This document shows, piece after piece, positions 12,261 to 22,330 of a stretch of DNA of 64,000 nt (positions are counted from its first letter, which is position 1; each line of letters begins with the position of its first letter). The notes beneath the pieces were generated by a model. That model worked only from the letters and a program-made list of their open reading frames with translations. It did no database searches and had not been told where the DNA came from. This DNA comes from Lethocerus indicus (lineage: Eukaryota; Arthropoda; Insecta; Hemiptera; Belostomatidae). The DNA is taken from the NCBI GenBank assembly GCA_019843655.1, contig JACDQD010000007.1, positions 29,496,431 through 29,560,430 on the forward strand, in the 5' to 3' direction. Both the position numbers and the translations under genes were made by a program.

Positions 12261-13139
12261 CGATTATAATATTTAACTTTAGAACAATATTTCTTAACAA
12301 TAAGAAACCTATTCGATTATGGTCGCCACCAAGTTTCGAATACAGGAAATCAATTGAAAGGGGTTGTCGTAAAAATTAAGTTTAACGCCATTTGCCTTCG
12401 TCGTGCGTTCGTCATGTTTTTCAGAACTTGGAGAAGACCTAATAATGATATTTATGCTTGTTTTATGCCGTCCCATAAACAATACATCTTAGGGTGTTGA
12501 TCCGCTTAAATTAGAAGCGTTTGTTGTCGAAAATTGGATAATTGGACAATATTATTGGATTTTTGTCGCAGAACTTTCAGTTCTGCCTGAGGATGATCCG
12601 ATGAACGTGTTTCAACTTCAAGAATGAAGAATGAGGTGGGGTGGGGGGCCCGAAGGGGTGGGGGGTGGGTCATGAGTTTAACGTTTTAAACAATTAAGGC
12701 CTAACGGACTGGGGAGTAGGGCGGAAATGGGAACCGTTAAGACCCCGGGTACCTCTCTTAGGTTCCAAACCCAATCTACTAATACAGCTCTACTACTACT
12801 TCGTCTTGTAAATCCTTTTTTAAACTTCAACTACCACCTAAACAACTCCTCACTGCCTCACATTATTTAGTTCAATTTTTAAACAACCCCCTTATCAAAA
12901 TTAACTAGAAATAGGTATCGAATAGAAAACAAAAATGGGGTGGAAATATTAACAAAAAAAACTGCATTTCACATGGATCAGGTTCCACTTTTATAATCTA
13001 ATGACAACCGATGTGAAAATAAAAATTTAGAAAATTCCCAGAATTCTATGCTTATATATTGTGGGAAGAATTTCGGTTTGGACCCGCAACAATGCGAAAA
13101 CGGAAAATTACAATATCAGAAAAGGAAAGTTTACATATA
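12261..13139. other. Intergenic DNA with a G-rich stretch
   Basis: No gene recognised. 12633-12735 is G-rich (runs such as GGGGTGGGGGG) and has clustered G-tracts that could form quadruplexes on the + strand. Confidence 0.6.
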
Positions 13140-13631
13140 CAGTGGGGTCCAAAAAATGCATCCACCGTTTCGCAAGTCCGTATCTCATTTTGTAGTTTTT
13201 GTAGTTCGGTCAAACGCCAAAAATACAAGCGTTGTATATTGCGTCGTTCTGTTTTGTGTCAGACATAGTCAACAAGTGTTCTGTGTTGTCAGTTGTATAC
13301 CTTGTGTTAATCGAGGAGTAAACGCGGCCGGCGCAACGCTTAGAATTTGGATGGAAGAAAGTCAATTTCGAAGTGGTATTTTAAGTAGGAAAACATTAAT
13401 GAGGGTGACGAAATGGAGTATCGAACAGAGAGCCCAATATCCGACTGAACACGTCGCTGCAGTTTTTGTGTCTGTGGACGTTAATAGTGACAATTTCGAA
13501 CGCCTAAAGTCTGACGATATCTTCAAGTTGGACTTTAAGCTACACTTTGACCAAAAATGAGACAAAGCTCAGTCGATTAGTTTTCAAGTTATGGACTGTT
13601 AAAAGGTGGATACATTTTTTGGACCACCCTG
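13140..13631. mobile_element. Tc1/mariner-like MITE
   Basis: The left end reads CAGTGGGGTCCAAAAAATGC followed by ATCCACC. The right end, read on the other strand, is CAGGGTGGTCCAAAAAATGT followed by ATCCACC. These inverted termini of about 28 bp match at most positions and resemble Tc1-family ends (CAGTGG...CAAAA...CCACC). A TA dinucleotide precedes the left CAG; the right flank lacks a clear TA. The interior (about 430 bp) has no recognisable transposase with a DDE triad, so the element is non-autonomous or decayed. Confidence 0.75.
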
Positions 13632-14010
13632 GCCATTTTTTCGGTATTCAATGGCCGACAATTCTCAAACTCGTATATAGAAGAATTGGTTTTTTTGGTT
13701 TTTATTTTAGCGTCGTAGCCCCAATTCTCATACTAAGATCTAAGAGAAACTGAACGCTGAAAGCCCAAAATTATTTCCCTCCACTCGAGTCCCATAACTT
13801 TCTATCTTCAACTCTCGCGAACCTCCTGAATTGGATATTCGAAGATATTCATTAAAGATATTCGATATTTGTCGAAATTCCGCTCAATTAGTTAAAGGAA
13901 CTGAAAAGAGTTCAGCGACAACGTCTAAAGGAATAACTGGTTGAAATGAACAGTTTTCCAAGAGACTGTTCCCCCAAAAAAAAAAATTTTAAATTTGTAA
14001 ATTTTATTTT

Positions 14011-14327
14011 GATATAACTGTTTTGTGGTCTGCGAGGGTTTGGAATATACCCGTAGGTCCGTGATGTTTCTGTCTCCTCTCTCGCTGCCAGTTTGCTAGA
14101 CCGGTTTCACGGGCCGCTCGCCGTCTTCAGTAGCGCCCTGTGTTACTACTGTCACTGTTAGTTGGCACTAGTGAAAGTGACAGTGCGGATGCAGTGAAGC
14201 GCCCGAAAAACATCCAAAGTGCTGACAGTGACAGTAGTAACACGGGGGCGGCTACCCGAAGACTCAAAACCGGTCTAGAAAAAGACCACCAAACTGGCGA
14301 GAGAGGAGACAGAAACATCACGGATTT
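14011..14327. mobile_element. Palindromic foldback element, copy 1
   Basis: Left arm GATATAACTGTTTTGTGGTC, then the GATGTTTCTGTCTCC, GCCGTCTTCAGTAGCGCC and TTACTACTGTCACTG blocks. The right arm carries the reverse complement of the same blocks (CATCCAAAGTGCTGACAGTG, GAGAGGAGACAGAAACATCA). Arms meet with almost no loop. The left end extends to GATAT; the right end stops near CATCACGGATTTACA. Confidence 0.93.
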
Positions 14328-14917
14328 ACAGCATCAATTTTATTCATTCAACACTGACTGGCGAAGTCGTCACCTCGAATTTGGGGACGAAATCAAAACT
14401 AGAACTAAAACAGAAAGGAAAAAGTGCACAATTTTGACTCGTAAATATTATATATATTCGACCGTATATAAAGGTCTTATTCCAAATCGAGTACACGGGG
14501 TATCGCAATATGCAGCACTGCAGTCTGCACTTACATTATGGCATTCGGCGAAGTGTAACAGAAGGCCGGAAATAATTCGATGGGCGATTTATCTCGCACC
14601 GATTAAGCTCACCGGGACTTAATTACAGCCGGAGTTGATTGATGCATAATCGGTGTTGCAACTGTCACTGTCATCGGAATGCAACACTTTTTCTTCGAGG
14701 AGGCGAAGATAAATATATTTTAAATATATATATATATCGGGACTCACCGTCGCCTCTGGCACAGGGACTTGACTGAAGACTGAAGACTGAAGATGACGTC
14801 GCCTTTGTCCTCTTCAACTTGGGTTGATTGGAATCGGTCGGCTCTGTGTTGATCCAAAGTGTCCCACTTTGCGAGAAAATGCGCCGGCCGCTTTCATTTC
14901 TCCCTCCCCCTCCCTCT

Positions 14918-14966
14918 CCACACCACCATCACCATCACCATCACCATCACCATCACCACGACGACT
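14918..14966. repeat. (CACCAT)n hexanucleotide microsatellite
   Basis: Run of CACCAT/CACCAC units. One frame would encode a His tract and another Ser-Pro; neither belongs to a recognisable gene. Confidence 0.95.
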
Positions 14967-15109
14967 TTCACTCTCTCCACAGACGGTTAGCTTATGCCGT
15001 AGTCCTGAGAAACATATTTCAAATTACTGGCTAAAAAAAATATTCAACATAGAGATATTAGATCGGTTTCAAGGGAGGAACGCTGGCTGGGGGGGCGATT
15101 AGGGCCCCC

Positions 15110-17926
15110 AGCCCTAGGACCGTCGTCTTTACAACGGTCGATTTAATTCGCTTTAAATTGGGGCCCTTCACTTTATAGGTGATAACGAAGATGGATTTTT
15201 CAACGAAGTCAATTGAAAAGTTGAAAAACTGGGGGGGGGGAGGTGGGAGATTCCCAGGGTCACTATTCGAAAGTGGCGTTTTCATTTGACAGCAGTTTCG
15301 AAAATGAAAACGAACCAGACAGTCCTGTACCACTACTATACGTACAACCGGTGCAAACGTCATTAAAGTCAATTTATTGAATTTCAAATCCAACTATTGA
15401 TCGAATCGGTGAGATTTCACTATCAAAATTGTACCGGGGGCAACTTGATAACTGGACACTCTGAATATATTGTTCCTAAATTCAAAGAGGATCGAGAAAT
15501 TCCAAGGGCCAGTGACCGAACAATTCTAATTTAATAATAATTCTTTATTAATAACTTTTATATGATTATATCAATCGAGACAATTAATAAATCGACAATT
15601 TATTAATTAAGAAATAAAACAGATATTCGACATTCAAATACACAAAATAGGAATAGCGTGAACAAATGTTAATCGTGCGAAAGTACAATTAAATAAATAT
15701 TTCTTACAGCTTTACAACTATAATAATAATGAAATTCGGGTGAAATATCGGTATTATTAAAAGTGTACCAAAACGCAGTATACAATGCAGATTTAATAAA
15801 TAGCGTACATATATATATATATATACTTGTTTTACCAATGTGTGTTCGCTAAGTTATATAATATAAATTTCAGATACGGTTTTATTGTCGCGAGAATATT
15901 TAATAATTCGTAATTTAAAATACACCTCTACACATCTACATATATTATTTGAACATTTTTTTTTCTTTTCAATATAAAAACGTGTAAAAGGCAAAGTGAA
16001 CACTAATATTTTCGTGATTTTTTCATCACGTATTTATAACGCGTCAAGCCGACTTCAAATACACACGAATATATTCGAATATATATCCATGCACGACAGT
16101 TAAATTTTGACAAGAAATGATTTGAATACGCCCATATTTTAATGTGGCAAAATTTTACATACTTTTAAATTTAGGGGCAGATTTTCTATCACCTTTCTGT
16201 GCTGATTCAGTAAACATTTTATTACATCGAGAATTATAACGATAACTACATTCGTTAACCCTCTACGGGCCGAATTTTTATTTGAAATAAAAAAAAAAAT
16301 TGAGGAACGAAAAATTCAGCAATTATAAACCTATATATGCGAATGAAAAAAAAAATTGATATTGATTCTCTTGACACCGTTATTGGATTAAGATTTATGC
16401 ACAATCTCAGGAAAAAAGCTATAATTATCTGGTAAAAACTCGATAAATTGAAATGTGAACCGAAAGTTACACCGGCCGATAGAGGATTAACCGATATAAA
16501 CCTCGGTATACGTTAAACAGCCCAAAGATTAAATCGTTCAATAAGTATTAATTGGTCGAGTATCAATTGATGATATATTACAAAAACATTGAGCTTTTTC
16601 AATAAAGGCAACATTTTCAAAGAGAGGAAAACGGTTTTTTTGTCTGTTTTCCGGCGTTAAAAAAACACTGAAAACGGAGCAGAATGTATTTCACACCGCG
16701 TTCAACTAACTTTTCTTTATATGCGATTTAATTGTTATTTACTTTTGTAATCGTTTACCAAACAGATGCCGCTCCGTTAAAATCATTATTCCAATATTTT
16801 TTCATAATATTTCATCGTAAATTTGAAATGTAAATTAGAATTTATTCCGTTCTAAATTAACTGCAGTAATTTTTGGAAACTATAGTTAAAATAGAAGACA
16901 ATAAAAGAGTAGAGGAACGAGAGAGCTTTAAAACATTGCAGAAATGTAATATACTGACCAACGTTAGAAAATTGTTAATAGTTTCCGCAATAAAACTTAT
17001 AAAATATATCAATAATTTTATACATTATCTTTCAACTTTCAAATAAAATTAGATACCTCTAAAACAGTAATAAAATACCGATTTTTACAAACAATTTACC
17101 GACAATTTGATTACAATAATTGTTAGAATCTAATGAAACATCTTAGATACATGCAAGATACAATTTTGGTGAAGAAAAACATCTAGACTGATGAATACAA
17201 TTGGATGAAATACTTTTCAATAAAATCTAAATGAGAATATACACAATAAGAAAATAAGATATTTATTTCGGATATTATATGAAAGAGTTGTTTATAACTT
17301 GTGGACGCCAAGGAAGTTAGTTATAAACAATCTGAATTATTTTAACAAACCGTACGACAACGTATTATGTCCGTTGATATCGTTAAATTAAATCATAATT
17401 AAAACAGAAACATTAGACTACTTGTATATTCATAACGTGAATATTCTGATATAATTGTGGAAAAATGTATAAGGGTTGATTAGTTTATACGCCTTCTCGC
17501 TTCCCCTAGCGGTATTGGCAATTTAAAACGAGATTTGTTGCCATCGAACCCTGCCGTTAATTGGATTAAACGGGGATACAGTAAAATTAGTTTTTTGGCC
17601 AGAATCAGACATTGGAACTGTCGGCACTTACAAATAATTTAATTAATCGTTTAAATTTAATAACGGCAGTTAATTTTATCATTCGATTTGCTGAAGTAAT
17701 AATATGCTATTCTTCTATTAAGACACGGTAAACAGCCTTAGAGATGTTGGGGAAAAGTCGTGAAAAAATGATGTTAAATGTGTGCAGAATGTACCAGGAA
17801 AATTAAAATGAAAACGTTTGGCGTAACAACATCTTGCGGCAGTTTCACACTGCCGATATGACAAACTGCACTTGACTGTAATGCGTGGTTTGTGTGTTTG
17901 TGCGTGTCGAAATTTACTAAAATTTA
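15110..17926. other. AT-rich intergenic DNA, no gene recognised
   Basis: Sequence is strongly AT-rich with short homopolymers and a small (AT)n run near 15810. No exon, tRNA or mobile-element terminus could be supported. The part nearest 17926 presumably holds the 3' UTR of the thioredoxin gene. Confidence 0.6.
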
Positions 17927-19463
17927 TTATTTCTTTTTCGACGGAACAAGTCTAGAGACGAGATTTTCGATCATGTTGGTATCGACTAGACCTATAAACT
18001 TATCGACTACCAAACCGCTTGCGTATTGCCAATACCGCTGGGACGGCTTTCACTTGAAAGTGTGAACCAAATCGGGTTCAATTCGACGTCGACTATCGCC
18101 AAATTTATGTCTTCGCCTTCGCCGACTAGCTCTTTCAGTTTAGGCGTCAGGATATGACAAGGATCGCACCATTCGGCGTGAAAATTAACTATAACGGGAA
18201 CGTTGCTGTTCATGACCTGAAAAAAATTAAAATAGCCGCTATAATGCGTTACGAAATATATTAATAAATTATCTAAAAACTACTTTTTTTAAACAAGTAT
18301 TATCAATATTAATATTATTGTCCTGTATCGAAAAACAACGCGATGTTAATTGTTAATAGTAAATATGTGTTACAGCACGGTCTGTATCAGAACTTTACTA
18401 TTATATTCTATAGAGTGGACGCGTATTAAAATTCTAATCAATAGTATACAATTTCCAAACAAGTAAAAAAAAAAAAAATTAACTACGCTACAAATAACGA
18501 ATACTTACAGATAGTGTCGATTAAATCGACGGAGAAACGTTATATGAGATAAAAAAATGGACCAAATTTTGGTTGAATGGGACATTATTTTTGTTCGAAA
18601 ACCAATATTATGAAGAGTATCAACGCAGAGACGACCGATATTACCGGATAAAATATTATTAATAGTTTCACCGACGATGGATCGTGGAAAGCGACGGTAA
18701 TGAGTCAGACGTTGGGCCAACAAAACCATAAAAAAAGAAAAAGGAAACGTAATAAGATCCGATAGTGAAAGTGATTTTGAAAATGATATTATGCCGACTT
18801 GAGGATTATTCGAATATTTCAGGCGTAACTGCCGATCTCAGTGATCCACGAAGGATCACGAAGGAAGTGATAGAATTATTTTTTAGCCATTTTTTTTTAT
18901 TTAGCCGTTCTCAAACAATTTATACCGCTACTAAATTGGGAAAAAAGGTTACAAAAGTCTACCGAAATTGTATTATGTATAAATAGAGTATACTGGTGTT
19001 TATTTTAGATTGTTTCACTTTCTTTTACTCAATTAAAAAAAAAATTGCCGGTCATGAATGCGTTAAAAGCTCCTTTCTTCTTTGTGACTCAGTATGTGAA
19101 TCAATGTTCAGCAATTTAAAAGAAAATTATATTATTTATTTGCACTAAATGAAACTGCAACACAAGTGACTGAAAGTGATTCATTCGATTTTCGTCAAAT
19201 GTATCGGATGAAACAGTAAAATTTTTCAGTTTAATGATAATTCAGAGATAATGCAAATAGTCCGTAAATTAAATCGACGTCCGCTATTAGTAAAACATTA
19301 TATTTTACCTTATCCATGAAGTCGTCGTTGTTAGCGATGCTGAAAGTTTTGCGAGCGGAAGGCGTAAATGAGACAGTTCGCTTCCAACAATAAGAGCTCT
19401 TGACCTGAAAGAATGCGTCAAAGCCAAACGGGAAACAGCGCAGAGCGACACCGCCAACGACAT
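17927..19463 (-). CDS. TXN2: Mitochondrial thioredoxin (TXN2-like)
   Basis: A thiol-disulphide oxidoreductase of the mitochondrial matrix. Exon 1 (19309-19463) starts at ATG 19463 with a Ser/Leu/Arg-rich leader (MSLAVSLCAVSRLALTHSF) typical of a mitochondrial targeting peptide. It then needs one frame change to reach FSIANNDDFMDK and ends at donor GTAAAA. Exon 2 (17927-18216) follows a TTTTTTTCAG acceptor: VMNSNVPVIVNFHAEWCDPC, LTPKLKEL, AIVDVE, then after frame changes the cis-Pro segment FQVKAVPAVLAI and GLVVDKFIGLVDTNMIENLV, ending KKK-stop at 17927. The redox motif is WCDPC rather than the classical WCGPC; as I recall, acidic residues here are seen in arthropod mitochondrial thioredoxins. 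The intron (18217-19308) is AT-rich. Identity is secure; the exact N-terminus is less so. Confidence 0.9.
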
Positions 19464-19767
19464 AGTCGGTATACGGAAATACTGACGAAATTAGACGTAA
19501 AACTAACGCGATGAATCGAATTACACTTTAAATCTTCTCGAGTCGAAGACGAAGCACACGGGCGCGATACTGTTGTTCTCAGGTCTTGCGCAACTGTTTG
19601 GCGTAACGCTCTTCCATGATATAATCTCTACAGTAGAGGAGGGAACTGCCGACAGTAGATACGCCGTAGTAGGGGCGATGAGGGCCAACCTCCAAATAAA
19701 TAGACGATCGTACACTTCCTGCGCAAATCAGACAACGGACGTATTGAATTTCAAACTAATTATAAAA

Positions 19768-20092
19768 TATCGTAGGTTCGTCATGTTTCTGTCTCTCTCT
19801 CTCGGCCGGCCGGTTCGGTCTTTCGCCGCTCGCCGTCTTCAGTAGCGCCTGTGTTACTGTCACTGTTGTGGCACTTTGGATGTTTTTCGGGGCATCCTCA
19901 CTGCACTGCACTGTCACTTTCACATTTACTGTAATCGACAGTGCAGTGAGGATGTCCAAAACATCGAAAGTGTTACAGTGACAGCACAGGCGCTACTGAA
20001 ACCGGTCTAGCAAAAGACCAAACCGGCAGCGAGAGAGGAGACAGAAACATCACGAACTACAGTATTCCAACCCTTCGCAGACCACAAAACAG
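19768..20092. mobile_element. Palindromic foldback element, copy 2
   Basis: The left arm starts at the internal boundary CGTAGGTTCGTCATGTTTCT. The right arm runs to the full terminus (CTTCGCAGACCACAAAACAG). The centre contains CACTGTCACTTTCACATTTACTGTA. It is joined by a 57-bp linker to copy 3. Confidence 0.93.
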
Positions 20093-20149
20093 GTATATCA
20101 GATTCCTGTTTGTCTTACGTCGGATACCAAATCCTTTATAAACAATTGA
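20093..20149 (+). repeat. Linker joining foldback copies 2 and 3
   Basis: The sequence between the two elements contains TTCCTGTTTGTCTTACGTCG and CCAAATCCTTTATAAACAAT, flanked by GTATATC and GATA. The same linker joins copies 4 and 5 (22700-22755) and, reverse-complemented, copies 8 and 9 (26778-26836). Confidence 0.9.
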
Positions 20150-20465
20150 TACTACTGTTTGTGGTCTGCGAGGGGTTGGAATATACTGTAGGTTCGTGAT
20201 ATTTCTGTCTCCTCTCGCTGGTCTTTTGCTAGACCGGTTTCACGGGCCGCTCGCCATCTTCAGTAGCGCCCTGTGTTACTGTCACTGTTGTGGCACTTTG
20301 GATGTTTTTGGCCATCCTCACTGCCCCCACTGTCACTTTCATGTACTTTAGTGTCTGTCAGTATGTCAGTCGTCTATATATATATATATATATATGTGTG
20401 TGTTCTGTTATTGTTATTGGGGGTTTATTAGCGAGAGGAGTTAAACCGGCGAGAGGAGACAGAAA
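20150..20465. mobile_element. Palindromic foldback element, copy 3
   Basis: Left arm complete from CTGTTTGTGGTCTGCGAGG through CACTTTGGATG and TGTCAGTATGTCAGTCG to a short (TA)n run and TGTTCTGTTATTGTTATTGG. The right arm is reduced to GCGAGAGGAGACAGAAA, so this copy has an internal deletion. Confidence 0.9.
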
Positions 20466-20764
20466 ATTAATTATAAAATAATTAAATAAAATCGAGGCAC
20501 GAACGTTGAAGGTTATTCAGCCTGAAATCCGAAAATAAAAATTGGTGAGATTTAAACAGATTACGCGAAGAAAAACCAAGCCCGATCTTAATTTATTAAA
20601 ACGAAAAATAATTAAAATAAAAATCAATTATTTAATAATGTGAAAATTCTCAGATTCAGATATCGCTTATAATTTTTTTTTTTTTCTTTTATTTAAAACG
20701 CACAAGCGGACATTCTTCTAAAACCACAAAATATAGGTTTTACTGGCATAAAAATATGAAACTA

Positions 20765-20770
<6 letters not shown>

Positions 20771-20833
<63 letters not shown>

Positions 20834-20902
20834 GCTTAAGTAAGAGAAATGATTTATCCAAGCACGCTATATCTAGGTAAATATTGTTATATCAGTCCGG
20901 CA

Positions 20903-20962
<60 letters not shown>

Positions 20963-21035
20963 GCTTAAGTAAGAGAAATGATTTATTCAAGTACGTTATA
21001 TCTAGGTAAATATTGTTATATCAGTCCGGCAACTG

Positions 21036-21097
<62 letters not shown>

Positions 21098-21167
21098 GCT
21101 TAAGTAAGAGAAATGATTTATTCAAGTACGTTATATCTAGGTAAATATTGTTATATCAGTCCGGCAA

Positions 21168-21218
<51 letters not shown>

Positions 21219-21296
21219 TATACAGGCTTAAGTAAGAGAAATGATTTATTCAAGTACGTTATATCTAGGTAAATATTGTTATATCAGTCCGGCAAC
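20771..21296. repeat. Minisatellite of about 130 bp: TMEM218 3' end plus (AT)n, four units
   Basis: A 75-bp module (CAGGCTTAAGTAAGAGAAAT ... ATATCAGTCCGGCAA) occurs at about 20831, 20961, 21094 and 21222. Modules are separated by 50-60 bp (AT)n tracts. On the minus strand the module contains the last codons and stop of TMEM218 (CCGGACTGATATAA) and an AATAAA motif. The copy next to the gene (21222-21296) is the one continuous with the open frame. Confidence 0.92.
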
Positions 21297-21585
21297 AATA
21301 TTCGATATATATTTCGCGGCTAATACTATCGCCGACAATAAAGTAAATGAGTAGAAATTCACTCGTCCAAATAGACGGATAATTACTTTGCTCGCTGCTG
21401 GCGATATGTCGGTGTTCGGTCCTCGAGGAACGAGCAGAAGTAGAATCATAACAAGAACTGTTAGAAATGAAAACTGGTCCCACTTTACTACGAGTCCTCG
21501 GCGATACAAAACAGAGAACAATAGAAACTGTCCAGAGGGAGGCGAACAGGAAGGTGCCGGGGCCGACGCCCAGTATCAGAGTCAT
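21279..21585 (-). CDS. TMEM218: Transmembrane protein 218 (ciliary transition-zone protein)
   Basis: A small multi-pass membrane protein of the ciliary transition zone (MKS/Joubert module in vertebrates). ATG is at 21585: MTLILGVGPGTFLFASLWTV, then VLCF and RTRSK. One frame change near 21500 leads into WDQFSFLTVLVMILLLLVPR, then RLFGRVNFYSF and LLSAIVLAAKYI, with stop TAA at 21279. Three hydrophobic segments and the LGVG, LLLxPR and LSAI landmarks line up with vertebrate TMEM218 (about 115 residues). This copy is about 102 residues and its C-terminus is shorter. The stop codon lies inside the module that is amplified downstream. The gene lies head-to-head with DDX11, about 0.5 kb apart. The frame change sits inside conserved sequence and is probably a sequencing indel. 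Confidence 0.85.
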
Positions 21586-22100
21586 TGTCTGAAAGGGGAG
21601 AGAAAAATTGTTGAGACGGTTTTCAATATTTGATCTAGATTTTAAAAAATAGGCAGGATTTTCTGAGGAGTCTACTCACTGTAACATTTTCAACCGTTAG
21701 ACGGACGGTGGTTCGCCTGACTGTGGATGTAAAGCGGAAACTGAAAAAAAGTAAAAAAAAAAAATATACTGTTATACCGAAATGTTCTCAAGTCTTATTA
21801 TAACCTTCACTTTGAGCTGATAAGGTTACATAATCGATCAGCTGATCGGACACTTCCACCCCCCCAACCCCTTAAAACACCCCGTGGCGGGAATCAACCA
21901 TTACGGATGTATATCAGAGTTCACAGGTCTACAATTCAACCAGAAATCACTCTTTTCGCCTTTAAATCGTTTTAAAAAGAAAAACTCTAGCGGCAGACTG
22001 TGAAATGTCCGACCAAGGTAGAGGTAGACAGTGGCACTTATAGTTGGTCCCTTAACAATAGTCAATTTGACTCGACTTAACTTACCCCACTTTATTTTCA
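21586..22100. promoter_or_regulatory. Putative bidirectional promoter between TMEM218 and DDX11
   Basis: About 0.5 kb separates the divergent start regions. It includes a GC-rich patch (CCACCCCCCCAACCCCTTAA, about 21857) and a perfect palindrome TGATCAGCTGATCA-like stretch near 21833. No TATA box stands out. Promoter function is inferred from gene orientation only. Confidence 0.4.
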
Positions 22101-22272
22101 GTTGCAGCCGACCGAAAGTGGCGAGCGGAGAGCGGTTGACGCCGCCCGATTATTTCGACTTTCCATTTCCAGCCTACCGTATACAGACCGATTTCATGAC
22201 CGACCTCTATCGGGCCATCGAAGGGCGCAAGTTGGCCGTATTCGAGAGTCCCACCGGAACGGTAAGCCCTCC

Positions 22273-22330
<58 letters not shown>

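Noticed and set aside
13048..13560. 170-residue open frame on the + strand
   Set aside because: It runs across the left end of the MITE, has no family resemblance and looks like a chance frame.
14828..15034. His-rich protein
   Set aside because: The His tract is the (CACCAT)n microsatellite, with no recognisable surrounding protein.
18505..18986. Transposase fragments inside the TXN2 intron
   Set aside because: Short open frames on both strands gave a vague impression of a transposase, but no domain motif, terminal repeat or target duplication could be pointed to.
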